Below, one piece after another: positions 25,975-34,042 of a stretch of 54,381 nt of DNA. The position numbers were made by a program, and so were the translations under genes. Source of the DNA: Planctomycetota bacterium (GTDB lineage: Bacteria; Planctomycetota; J058; JAJDCQ01); the NCBI GenBank assembly GCA_029260755.1, contig JAJDCQ010000100.1, positions 1-54,381 on the forward strand. The letters are read 5' to 3'. A model generated the notes under the pieces. The model was not told where the DNA came from and did not search any database. It worked only from the letters and a program-made list of their open reading frames with translations. The number at the start of each line of letters is the position of its first letter. Within the stretch, counting starts at the first letter, position 1.

Positions 25975-28449
25975 TCAGCCGCTGATGGGCGGGCCGACAC
26001 CTTCGAGCCCGCTCATCGCCAGGATCCGCTCGAAGTCGAGCACCTCGGTCACCCGTTCGGCGATGACCACGTTGAAGAGCACGCCGTCCCGGCTCGGCGG
26101 GCTCCGCTCCTCGATGCTCGCCTCGACGATGTCGAGCACCCGGTGCACGACGAGCCCGACCCGCTGATCACCCCAGGCGCAGATCACGACCTGGATCGCC
26201 TCGTCGGCGAGGAACGCCCGCTCGAGCTCGGGGTGGCGCAGCTTCTTTCGCCGCTCGGGCAGGATGTCCGCGACCGGGATCACCGGGATCACCCGGCCGC
26301 GATGCTGGATGACGAAGCGACCGCCCGCCCGCTCCAGGGTCGACCGCGGCAGCTCCTCGAGCCGCTTGATGATGCGGACGGGGACGGCCGTCCGGCCATC
26401 GTCGGGGCTCTGACAGATCAGCACGGCCAGGCGGTCCGGGGCGATCTCGCCGACGGCCGGGCCGCGCTCGCCGACGGCGTCCTCGTGCTGAGCCTCGGAC
26501 GCGACGACGCCCGACGGGCTCGCCGCGCCGATGGCCGCCCCGATCCGGGCGCGGCGCGCGAGCCGCGGAACGTCGAGGATGAGGGCGACCCGTCCGTCGC
26601 CGAGGACGGTCGCCCCGACGTAGACCGGGATCTCGGCGATCACCGCGCCGAGCGGCTGCACGACGATCTCCTGGGTGTCGATCACCCGATCGACGACGAG
26701 GCCGAACGAACGCCCGCCGGTCTGGACGACGACGATCGACTCGTCGCCGCCCTCGACGCCCGTCTCGCCGTCCCCCTCCAGGATCGTCTCGCCGTCCTCG
26801 AGCTCGGCGCCGAGCTTTCCCCGCCACGAGTCGGTCTTCGACGAGACCCCCTCGGGGAGCCCATCCGCCGCGGTCGGGGCGCGCGCCTCGTCGACCTCGA
26901 GCCCGGCGATCCCGAGCTCGTCGGCGAGATGGACGAGCGGGAGCACGCGACCGCGGAGACGGAGCACCGGCGTCCCGCGCAGGATCGTCAGGCTGACCTC
27001 GTCGGAGCCAGTGTCCCCCGACTCGCCGAGGCTGACGATCTCCCGGACGCTCGCGTGGGCGAGGGCGAAGCGAACGCCCACGGTCTCGACGATCAGGGAC
27101 GGCAGGATCGCCAGCGTCAGCGGGATGCGCAGCCGGATCGTGGTGCCGCGGCCGCGGTGGCTCGCGACGTCGATCGTGCCGCCGAGCCGCTGGAGGCTCT
27201 CGCTCACCACGTCCATCCCGACGCCGCGCCCGCTCACCCGGGTCACCTCGGTCGTCGTCGAGAAGCCGGGGAGGAACGTCAGGTTGACGAGCTCCTGATC
27301 CTCGAGGCTCGCCGCCTCCTCGGCGTCGACGAAGCCGCGCTCGACGGCGGTGCGCCGGATGGCGTCGACGTCCATCCCGGCGCCGTCGTCGGCGATCTCG
27401 ATCACGACCTGGCCCGCGTCGTGGAACGCGCGGATCCGGAGGCTCCCTTCGGGGTCCTTCCCCGCGGCGATCCGGATGCTCGGCAGCTCGATCCCGTGAT
27501 CGACCGCGTTGCGGACGATGTGGGTGAGCGGGTCGCGGATCCGCTCGAGGATGCTCCGGTCGAGCTCGGTCTCGCGGCCGACGATCTCGAGCCGGACCGT
27601 CTTGCCGCACGCGACGGCCAGGTCGCGGACGACGCGCGGGAGGCGGCTCATGAGCGACTCGATCGGCTGCATCCGCGTGGCGAGGACGCGGTCCTGCAGC
27701 CCGGAGACGATCGCCGAGAGGCGCTGGATCAGGTTGGAGAGGACCGGATCGTCCACGTGGGCCACGGCGGCCTCGACGATCCGGTTGCGAACGAGGACCA
27801 GCTCGCCGGTCGACTCGACGAGCTCGTCGAGGTGGGCGACGTCGACGCGGACGCTCGCGTCCGTCGGCGCCGTCGCGAGCGGCCCCGGAGCGCCGAGGTC
27901 GACGGAGAACGCCGCGTCGGCCGGCACCGGCGGGAGGCCGGCCGGCGGCGTCGCCGTCTCACCGGTCGGCGGCTCCACCAGCCCGGGCCCCGCCGACGCG
28001 GCGTCACCGTCGCCCGGGGCCGTCGTCGAGGCGGCCAGCCGCTCGACCTCCATGACGAGCGTCGCGTTCTCCTTCGGATCGCCCTCGGACAGGTCGGCGC
28101 CGATCCGCTCGAGGAGGACCCGGACGGCGTCGCCGCTCCGGAGGACGGCGGTCGTCACCTCGGGACGCGGCGGGAGGAGACCGTCTCGCAGGCGGGCAAG
28201 GAGCCCCTCTCCGGCGTGGGCGACCGCCTCGAGGGCGGTGAACCCGAGGATGCCGGCGGTCCCCTTGATGTTGTGGAGGACGCGGAACGCGCTGGCGAGC
28301 GCCTCCCGGTCGTCCGGGTTGCGCTCGAGGTCGACGAGCTCGCGGTCGAACTCCTCGAGCTGCTCGAGGCACTCGGCGACGAAGTCGCGGACGACATCGT
28401 CCATGTCGTCCATGCCGGCGAGGACATCGTCGTCGTGCGCGTCAGCCAT
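25975..28449 (-). CDS. cheA: Chemotaxis histidine kinase CheA, extended C-terminus
   Basis: This 824-aa protein has an N-terminal Hpt domain with phosphoacceptor His59 (HNIKGTAG). The dimerisation and HATPase domains follow (HIVRNAVDHGIELP, IADDGAGMD, GRGVGMDVV, GRGTTIRLRIPLTLA). Two or three CheW-like modules end the protein, including VVVQTGGRSFGLVVDRVIDT and VVICAWGDQRVGLVVHRVLD; the last one is extra relative to classical CheA. The P2 region is short and Pro/Ala-rich. The frame is open upstream to 28530, but that overlaps the promoter, so MADAHDDD at 28449 is the start. It is divergent from a response-regulator operon. Confidence 0.95.
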   Translation of the reverse strand: MADAHDDDVLAGMDDMDDVVRDFVAECLEQLEEFDRELVDLERNPDDREALASAFRVLHNIKGTAGILGFTALEAVAHAGEGLLARLRDGLLPPRPEVTTAVLRSGDAVRVLLERIGADLSEGDPKENATLVMEVERLAASTTAPGDGDAASAGPGLVEPPTGETATPPAGLPPVPADAAFSVDLGAPGPLATAPTDASVRVDVAHLDELVESTGELVLVRNRIVEAAVAHVDDPVLSNLIQRLSAIVSGLQDRVLATRMQPIESLMSRLPRVVRDLAVACGKTVRLEIVGRETELDRSILERIRDPLTHIVRNAVDHGIELPSIRIAAGKDPEGSLRIRAFHDAGQVVIEIADDGAGMDVDAIRRTAVERGFVDAEEAASLEDQELVNLTFLPGFSTTTEVTRVSGRGVGMDVVSESLQRLGGTIDVASHRGRGTTIRLRIPLTLAILPSLIVETVGVRFALAHASVREIVSLGESGDTGSDEVSLTILRGTPVLRLRGRVLPLVHLADELGIAGLEVDEARAPTAADGLPEGVSSKTDSWRGKLGAELEDGETILEGDGETGVEGGDESIVVVQTGGRSFGLVVDRVIDTQEIVVQPLGAVIAEIPVYVGATVLGDGRVALILDVPRLARRARIGAAIGAASPSGVVASEAQHEDAVGERGPAVGEIAPDRLAVLICQSPDDGRTAVPVRIIKRLEELPRSTLERAGGRFVIQHRGRVIPVIPVADILPERRKKLRHPELERAFLADEAIQVVICAWGDQRVGLVVHRVLDIVEASIEERSPPSRDGVLFNVVIAERVTEVLDFERILAMSGLEGVGPPISG

Positions 28450-28502
28450 CGCCGCCTCGGTCGGAGCGCCCGACCGGTTTGCCGGGCGGCCCGCGCATTG
28501 GA

Positions 28503-28530
28503 TATATAGGGAGTGACTCGAGCTTGGCAA
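28503..28530 (-). promoter_or_regulatory. Sigma-70-type promoter of cheA
   Basis: On the minus strand TTGCCA (28530-28525), a 16-bp spacer and TATATA (28508-28503) form a clear promoter. Transcription should begin near 28496, about 47 bases before the cheA ATG. The opposite operon starts at 28563, so this 113-bp gap controls both directions. Confidence 0.7.
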
Positions 28531-28562
28531 GCCCGCACTCCTTCGAGGTCGAAAGCAGCGAC

Positions 28563-29342
28563 ATGCGAACCCTCGTCGTCGACGACAGCCGGACGGCTCG
28601 ACGTGTCCTCGTTCGGATCCTCGCCTCGCTCGGCCACGACGACCCCGTCGAGGCCGGCGACGGAGCGGAGGCGCTCGACGTCCTCGGCAAGGACGCCGAG
28701 TTCGACCTCGTCCTCGCGGACGTCCACATGCCCCGGCTCGACGGGTTCGGCCTCATCAAGGCCATCCGCGCGAGCGAGAAGACGGCCCACCTCCCGATCC
28801 TGATCATCTCGAGCGAGAGCGACCCGGAGAAGATCATGGAGGCGGTTCAGCTCGGGGCGAGCGGCTACGTGACGAAGCCGTTCCGCCCGGCCGTGATCCG
28901 CGCCCGGATCAAGGAGGTCCTCGAGAAGAAGCCCGAGGGCGCCGTCGTCGCCGCCCCGCCCGAGGAGGCGCCGGCCGACGGTCCCCGCGACGAGAGCCCC
29001 TCGTCGCTCGAGGGCGACCTCGAGAACCTCTCGATCGTCGACCTGCTCCAGTTCCTCGCCGTGCAGCGGCGAAGCGGGCGCCTCGAGGTCGAGGCCGACA
29101 CCCTCTCGGCCCGGATCCGGATCCGGGAGGGCGAGTGCCGGAGCTGCCGCGCGATCCCGAAGTCGGGCGGCGAGCTGCTCGGGCCGGCCGGGCTCGAGCG
29201 CGTCGCGCTCGAGAGCTCGGGACGGTTCCGCTTCATGGCCGGCGACGCCGGCGAAGAGGACCTCGACGCGCGCATCGACGTGCCCACCCTCCCCCTGATC
29301 TTCGAGCTCGCCCGCAAGCGAGACGACGCGCGCGGAGGCTAG
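28563..29342 (+). CDS. Response regulator with PATAN (DUF4388) output domain
   Basis: This 259-aa protein has a CheY-like receiver at residues 1-120: acidic DD at 7-8, phosphoacceptor Asp53 (VLADVHMP), Ser83/84 and Lys105 (TKPF). A Pro-rich linker leads to a PATAN/DUF4388 domain (SLEGDLENLSIVDLLQFLAV, RRSGRLEVE) of the kind found in cyanobacterial PATAN-REC motility regulators and in delta-proteobacteria. It is the probable target of the divergent CheA. The upstream ATG of the open frame (28479) overlaps the cheA promoter, so 28563 is preferred. One base separates it from the next gene. Confidence 0.92.
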   Translation: MRTLVVDDSRTARRVLVRILASLGHDDPVEAGDGAEALDVLGKDAEFDLVLADVHMPRLDGFGLIKAIRASEKTAHLPILIISSESDPEKIMEAVQLGASGYVTKPFRPAVIRARIKEVLEKKPEGAVVAAPPEEAPADGPRDESPSSLEGDLENLSIVDLLQFLAVQRRSGRLEVEADTLSARIRIREGECRSCRAIPKSGGELLGPAGLERVALESSGRFRFMAGDAGEEDLDARIDVPTLPLIFELARKRDDARGG

Positions 29343-29343
29343 C

Positions 29344-30204
29344 GTGCTCTACCTGCACGTGCGCAGCGGCCCTGCGGCCGGCGCGATCCTCGAGCTCGAC
29401 CGCCCGGGCGCGCGCATCGGGCGGGACGAGAGCTGCGAGCTCCGCCTCTCGGACAACCTCGTCAGCAAGCTCCACGCCGAGATCTTCGTCGACCTCCTCT
29501 CGGGCGACTACGTCATCCGGGATCTCGGCAGCCGCAACGGGATCCGCATCAACGGAGAGGCGACGCCCGAGAAGCGCCTCGACGTCGGCGACGAGGTCCA
29601 GCTCGGCCGCACGCGGATCGTCTGCCTCGACGAGCCGCCGGCCCGGGCCTCGCTCGAGGGGGCGAGCCTCTCCCTCGCCGCCCTCGCCGAGCTCGGCCGG
29701 ATCGCGGCCGACGCCGACCCCCTCGACAGCCTCGACGCGTACGCGAGCCGCCTGCGCGCCGCGGCCACGGCGACCGGCGCGGCCCTCGCGATCTTCGAGG
29801 AGGGCGTCGAGAAGCCGCTCCTCGAGGCGCACTCGACCGGAGACGACCCGGCCGACCCGGGCCGGCGCACCGGCAAGCTGAAGCGAGGTCAGCTCGACGC
29901 CGACTCCGACGACCAGCCGGACGACGAGGCGCCCGCGCCCCTCGCCTGCCTCATCGCCGAGGCCGCCCGCACGCGCCTGCCGGTCGACGTGCACGACGCG
30001 GCCGAGCGGAGCGACCTCGCGGCGGAGCCTGAGGTGCGCGACCGGAGGGTGCGCTACTGCCTCGCCCTCCCGATGGTGGTCGACGCGGCCCTCATCGGCG
30101 TCGCCCAGGTCTACCGGGACGAGCCGGGGATCAGCCCGGCGGGACGCGCCGGAGCCGAGACGGCGACGGCCCTGATCGCGCTCGCGCTGAAGCGAGCCCT
30201 CTGA
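29344..30204 (+). CDS. FHA-GAF protein (copy 1)
   Basis: This 286-aa protein starts with an FHA domain (residues 1-98): ARIGRDESCELRLSDNLVSK, LHAEI, and DLGSRNGIRINGE. It holds the conserved Gly-Arg, Ser, His and Ser-Arg-Asn-Gly residues that bind phosphothreonine. A GAF-like domain follows (about 110-286; CLALPMVVDAALIGVAQVY). The GTG start follows the response-regulator stop by one base. A paralogue of the same layout lies at 33033-33914. It probably links Ser/Thr phosphorylation to the chemosensory system. Confidence 0.92.
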   Translation: MLYLHVRSGPAAGAILELDRPGARIGRDESCELRLSDNLVSKLHAEIFVDLLSGDYVIRDLGSRNGIRINGEATPEKRLDVGDEVQLGRTRIVCLDEPPARASLEGASLSLAALAELGRIAADADPLDSLDAYASRLRAAATATGAALAIFEEGVEKPLLEAHSTGDDPADPGRRTGKLKRGQLDADSDDQPDDEAPAPLACLIAEAARTRLPVDVHDAAERSDLAAEPEVRDRRVRYCLALPMVVDAALIGVAQVYRDEPGISPAGRAGAETATALIALALKRAL

Positions 30205-30206
30205 CG

Positions 30207-30710
30207 ATGAGCGAACGCGACAAGACGCCCCTCGGGCCGGTGATCGACGCCACCCAGCGGACGTTCTCGATGATGCTCGGTGCGACGCTCGGCGACGCGC
30301 AGGTCTACGCGGGCGACGACGGCCCGAGCCAGATCTACGAGGCGTCGGCCGTCATCGGATTCGGCGGCAGCGCCGAGGGGATGAAGGGCTCGATGATCCT
30401 GAGCTGCCCCGAGGACGTCGCGAAGGGGCTGACCCGGAGGCTCCTCGGCGACGACGAGGTCGACGACCAGGCGATCGCCGACGCCCTCGGCGAGCTCGTC
30501 AACGTGATCGGCGGCTCGGCGAAGCCCGGCCTCCGCGCCCAGGGACACGCCACCCTCGGCCTCTCGCTCCCGACGGTCGTCGTGGGCGGCGGCCACCGCG
30601 TCTTCCGCAAGCGCGGCGTGAAGACCTGGCTGGCCGTGTTCGACTCGGGAGAGATCGGGCGGGTCGCGGTGCAGATCTCGCTCGACTCGATGCCGACCGG
30701 CGACGCCTGA
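30207..30710 (+). CDS. cheX: CheX-type phosphatase
   Basis: This 167-aa protein has the CheC/CheX/FliY phosphatase signature, in which Glu and Asn of ALGELVNVIGGSAK form the active site. FGGSAEGMKGSMILS and KTWLAVFD fit the CheX fold. CheX removes phosphate from CheY-like receivers, so it should act on the REC-PATAN protein two genes upstream. It starts two bases after the FHA-GAF stop and is the last gene of the operon; a palindromic repeat follows. Confidence 0.88.
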   Translation: MSERDKTPLGPVIDATQRTFSMMLGATLGDAQVYAGDDGPSQIYEASAVIGFGGSAEGMKGSMILSCPEDVAKGLTRRLLGDDEVDDQAIADALGELVNVIGGSAKPGLRAQGHATLGLSLPTVVVGGGHRVFRKRGVKTWLAVFDSGEIGRVAVQISLDSMPTGDA

Positions 30711-30766
30711 GCCGGGCTTTCCCGAGGCCTCCGGAGCGGCATCGACTCGGCGCCGACCGGAACACT

Positions 30767-30849
30767 CCGCGCAATCCGCGTCATCCGGGGTTTCGTTCTC
30801 TCTGCGAAACGAGTGGAACCGCGGACGACGCGGATTACGCGGATTGCGG
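30767..30849. repeat. Palindromic repeat between convergent genes
   Basis: Arm 30767-30787 (CCGCGCAATCCGCGTCATCC..) pairs with 30831-30849 (CGGATTACGCGGATTGCGG). A second small inverted pair sits inside (GGTTTCG / CGAAAC and GGAACC). It fills the gap between cheX and the nuclease-like gene and could terminate transcription from both sides. The CGGATTACGCGGATT units resemble the CACAGATTACACAGATT family in rhythm. Confidence 0.65.
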
Positions 30850-30854
30850 TCCGG

Positions 30855-31478
30855 TCAGAGCGCGTCGAGGCGCCGCGCGATCTCGTTGCGCGCATGTCGC
30901 CATGGATCCGCGTCGACGGCATTGTCCCATGGACCCTGATACAGGTGATCGTGTCCGTAGAGGGCCAGATACACCTTCGTCGCCCCGTCCGCGATCACGC
31001 GGTAGTCGCTCATGTAGTCATTGACGGACGACCCGTCGGCGCGGAGCGCCTCGGTCACCTCGAGCCGACTCATGCCCTTCTTCAGGATCGCCGCGAACAC
31101 GAGCGCAACGTCGCCTCCGAGCGCCTCCCCGTAGCGCTTTAGCTTTCCGATGTCGGCGAGAATCTCCTCGAGCTTCGGCCAGCTCTTGAACTCGGCGAAG
31201 AGCTCGAGTTTGACTCCGTTCGTCTCGGCGAACGGGGAGTCAGACCGGAAGATCAAGAGGTCGGGCTTCTGGAAGTCCGCGCTTCGTTTCTCCCGAAACG
31301 GAAAGTCGAGGAACGCCCGCCAATGAGGGTCGACGTCGAGCGTCGCCCGAAGCCGCATATACGTCGCAGCCCGTAGGTCCTCCTCGTTATCGGTGTACTT
31401 GTGCGCGTAGTCGTTCTTCGCCGTCTGTGAGAACGCGTTGAGGACCGCGCTCAACACGCGTTTTCGATCGAGCTCCAT
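30855..31478 (-). CDS. PD-(D/E)xK nuclease-like protein
   Basis: This 207-aa protein has a core that fits the PD-(D/E)xK fold: a Glu-rich helix near the N-terminus, then KPDLLIFR, then LELFAEFKSW, followed by a helix with KLKRYG. The Asp and the Glu-x-Lys are spaced as in restriction-type nucleases. The C-terminal 80 residues are unrecognised. A GGGAGGGAC site precedes the ATG. It lies 39 bases after an AAA ATPase gene on the same strand; a two-gene unit of ATPase plus nuclease suggests a DNA-targeting or defence role, which is inference. Confidence 0.65.
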   Translation of the reverse strand: MELDRKRVLSAVLNAFSQTAKNDYAHKYTDNEEDLRAATYMRLRATLDVDPHWRAFLDFPFREKRSADFQKPDLLIFRSDSPFAETNGVKLELFAEFKSWPKLEEILADIGKLKRYGEALGGDVALVFAAILKKGMSRLEVTEALRADGSSVNDYMSDYRVIADGATKVYLALYGHDHLYQGPWDNAVDADPWRHARNEIARRLDAL

Positions 31479-31517
31479 GAGTCCCTCCCAGGACGTTGCG
31501 CTGCGTCGACCCGTGTC

Positions 31518-32900
31518 TCACCGCGACCCGAAGCCGATCCCCCGCTCCTCGAGCCCTCGGGCGGCCAGGCGGATGTGCTCGCTCGTCACCTCGAGGGCGT
31601 CCCGCACGTCGGACTCGTCGGGCCGCATCTCGCCGCGACGAATCGCCGAGAGCCGAGCCTGAAGGGTCAGCTCCTTCAAGAAGGCCATCGAGAAGCCTTC
31701 GGTGGCGCCGGCGACTGCGTCGATGGTGCTCGCGAGCTCGGGCTCGCCGAGGAGCTTCCGGAGGTATCGGAGGCGGACCTCGTGGTCGGGCTCGGGGATC
31801 CGGAAGACTCGATCGAAGCGGCCGGGCCGCCGCGCGATCGCGGGGTCGATCCGGTCCGGCCGGTTCGTGGTCGCGACGACGAGGATGCCCTCGTGGACTT
31901 CGAGGCCGTCCATGAGGTTGAGGAACACGGACAGCGAGGGGCCGTCGTCGAGGAGCGAGTCGATGTCCTCGAACGCCAGCACCGACGGCCGCAGCGACGC
32001 GGCCCGGCGGAACGACCGCGCGACCTTCCGATGCTGATCGTTCGATGTTCCGACGTGCAGAACGACCGGGACGTCGACGGTCGTCGCGATCGCCTTCAGG
32101 ATCGTGCTCTTTCCGTTGCCGGGAGGTCCGGCCAGGAGGATCCCCCGGCGATGGGGAATGCCATGGGCCCGGTAGAGCGGCTCCGCTCGAAAGAAGTCGT
32201 CGACGCAGCCGCGGACCTCCTCGACCAGCGGCCCGGGGAGGACGAGGTCATCCCAGGCGACCGGCGTCGTCGACATCCACGTCTCGTCCTCCTCGCTGAT
32301 CACGACGAGGCGGTGCTCGGTCGAACGCTCGTGCTTCCGATGCTCGAGCTCGAGCCCGGCCATGAGCCGGGCGAGGAGATCGACGTCGCGGGCGCTCGCG
32401 AACAGAAACACATCGTCGAACGAGCCCCGGCGGAGGTGAAGGTTGAGCAGCCAGATCGCGGCGTCGGCGCCCTCCTCGTCGCGAGATCGGAACCGGAGGA
32501 GCCCGAACGTCTCGCGCGGCTCCGAAGCGGTCATCCGAGCGTCCGCCGGAGGCAAGCGGAGGCGCTCCGCGCAGCGGGTCAGGTTCAACGTGTCGTACGA
32601 GTAGCCGATGGGGAACGACTCGGGCGCGGACAGCCGCTCCGCGACGAGATCGAGTCCTGCAGCGACCACCTCCGCGCACTCGAAGCAACGGGCCTCCGCG
32701 GGAGCGATCAGCGCCATGATCGGTCGCCCGTGCGGACGTCCGCCGTTCGCCCGGATCAGCTCGTGGAACTCATCGACGACGTTCGAGAGCTCCGCCGGGG
32801 TCTCCCGGGGTCGGCTCGGCTTCGTTCGCCTCCGCCTCGTCCGCTTCGTCCGTTTCGTTCGTTTCGTCCGCAGAGTCGCCGCGACCTCACGTTCGCCCAT
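31518..32900 (-). CDS. AAA ATPase (Bcs1-like) with repetitive basic N-terminus
   Basis: This 460-aa ATPase has a C-terminal AAA domain with Walker A GPPGNGKST, Walker B VLAFEDIDSLLDD, sensor 1 ATTNRPDRID and arginine finger RRPGRFDRVF. The N-terminal 200 residues form an unrecognised domain. Residues 11-27 repeat RTK four times, encoded by a TTCGTCCGTT-type tandem repeat. A GGGAGGGG ribosome site directly before the ATG at 32900 shows that this repeat is translated. It is the first gene of a pair with the nuclease-like protein. Relation to known defence ATPases is uncertain. Confidence 0.88.
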   Translation of the reverse strand: MGEREVAATLRTKRTKRTKRTRRRRTKPSRPRETPAELSNVVDEFHELIRANGGRPHGRPIMALIAPAEARCFECAEVVAAGLDLVAERLSAPESFPIGYSYDTLNLTRCAERLRLPPADARMTASEPRETFGLLRFRSRDEEGADAAIWLLNLHLRRGSFDDVFLFASARDVDLLARLMAGLELEHRKHERSTEHRLVVISEEDETWMSTTPVAWDDLVLPGPLVEEVRGCVDDFFRAEPLYRAHGIPHRRGILLAGPPGNGKSTILKAIATTVDVPVVLHVGTSNDQHRKVARSFRRAASLRPSVLAFEDIDSLLDDGPSLSVFLNLMDGLEVHEGILVVATTNRPDRIDPAIARRPGRFDRVFRIPEPDHEVRLRYLRKLLGEPELASTIDAVAGATEGFSMAFLKELTLQARLSAIRRGEMRPDESDVRDALEVTSEHIRLAARGLEERGIGFGSR

Positions 32901-33032
32901 TCGCCCCTCCCGGCTCGTGCCACCGAATGGATGTACACGGGCCGGTGTCGGATCCGGACACGGCCCTCCAAGTCGAGGACGGGGCGACCGATCGGGGAGT
33001 GTCGACGGAACGACGACGAGATACCGCCGGCG

Positions 33033-33914
33033 TCAGAGCGCGCGCTTCAGCGCCAGCGCGATCAGCGACGCCCCGGCCTCCGACGCCGCCCGCGTCGTCG
33101 AGTCGCAGCCGGGCTCCGACCAGTAGATCTGCGCGACGCCGAGGAACTCGCCCTCGACGATGAGGGGCAAGCCGAGGCACGCCTGGATCACGCCCTTGCG
33201 GACGTCGGGGTCGGCGGCGAGGTCGGCCCGCTCCTTCACGTCGGCGACCAGGCACGGCTGCTTGGTCTGCGCGACAATGCTCATGATGTCGGGGAGCGGC
33301 ACCTCGTCCGCCTCGACGATGCCGCTCTTGGCCATCGGCCCGGTGCCCTGGCCCGGCGGCGGCCGTCCCATCTTGGCGGTGTCCTTCTTCGCGCCGAACG
33401 CCTCGTTGATGTCGGAGTAGACCTCGATGATGGGCTTGTCGGCGCCCTCCTCGTAGACCGCGATGGCGGCCCCGCAGCCGGCCGTCGCCTCGCGCAGCCG
33501 GTCGGCGTAGGCGTCGAGGCTGTCGAGGGGGTCGACCTCGAGGGCGAGGCGGGCGAGCTCGGCGAGCGCGGTGAGGGAGCGGCTCGCGCCCTCGATCCGG
33601 TTCTCGGGGCTCGCCGCGGTCACCTCGATCCGGCTTCGCCCGATCCGGAGCTCGTCGCCGGCCTCGAGGTTGGCCTCGGTGACGGACCGGCCGTTCACCT
33701 GGATCCCGTTGCGGCTCCGGAGGTCGCGGATCGTGAAGGTGGCCGAGAAGAGATCGACGAAGATCTCGGCGTGGAGCTTGCTCACGAGCGGGTCGCGGAG
33801 CCGGACCTCGCACGTCTCGTCGCGGCCGAGCCGCACGCCCTGGCGGTCGACCTCGAACACACGCCCGGCAGCGGGACCGCTCCGGACGACCAGGAACAGG
33901 ACCGGGGCCGTCAT
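33033..33914 (-). CDS. FHA-GAF protein (copy 2)
   Basis: This 293-aa protein is a paralogue of 29344-30204. Its FHA domain reads VRLGRDETCEVRLRDPLVSK, LHAEI and DLRSRNGIQVNGR, and its GAF-like domain reads CLGLPLIVEGEFLGVAQIYW. Both end in LIALALKRAL. All phosphothreonine-binding residues are kept. The ATG at 33914 has a GGAGG site; an in-frame TTG at 33941 is less likely. It is divergent from the chemoreceptor gene, with a 128-bp promoter region between them. It is probably a phosphothreonine reader responding to a small molecule. Confidence 0.92.
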   Translation of the reverse strand: MTAPVLFLVVRSGPAAGRVFEVDRQGVRLGRDETCEVRLRDPLVSKLHAEIFVDLFSATFTIRDLRSRNGIQVNGRSVTEANLEAGDELRIGRSRIEVTAASPENRIEGASRSLTALAELARLALEVDPLDSLDAYADRLREATAGCGAAIAVYEEGADKPIIEVYSDINEAFGAKKDTAKMGRPPPGQGTGPMAKSGIVEADEVPLPDIMSIVAQTKQPCLVADVKERADLAADPDVRKGVIQACLGLPLIVEGEFLGVAQIYWSEPGCDSTTRAASEAGASLIALALKRAL

Positions 33915-33964
33915 GGGTCCTCCGAACGGACGACGCGCCAACCGGTAACGGTGACGACGTCTCC

Positions 33965-33993
33965 TTGACCCGGTGCCAGGCTACTTATATACC
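33965..33993 (+). promoter_or_regulatory. Sigma-70-type promoter of the chemoreceptor gene
   Basis: TTGACC (33965-33970), a 17-bp spacer and TATACC (33988-33993) fit a housekeeping promoter; a TATATA at 33986 gives an alternative with a 15-bp spacer. The receptor GTG is 49 bases further on. Confidence 0.55.
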
Positions 33994-34042
33994 TGTTGCC
34001 GCTGTCGTCTCAACCGGGCAGCCCGGACATGGAGGAGCGGCC

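Noticed and set aside
28449..28530. Longer N-terminus for CheA
   Set aside because: The extra 27 codons cover the -35 and -10 boxes of the cheA promoter and are not protein-like.
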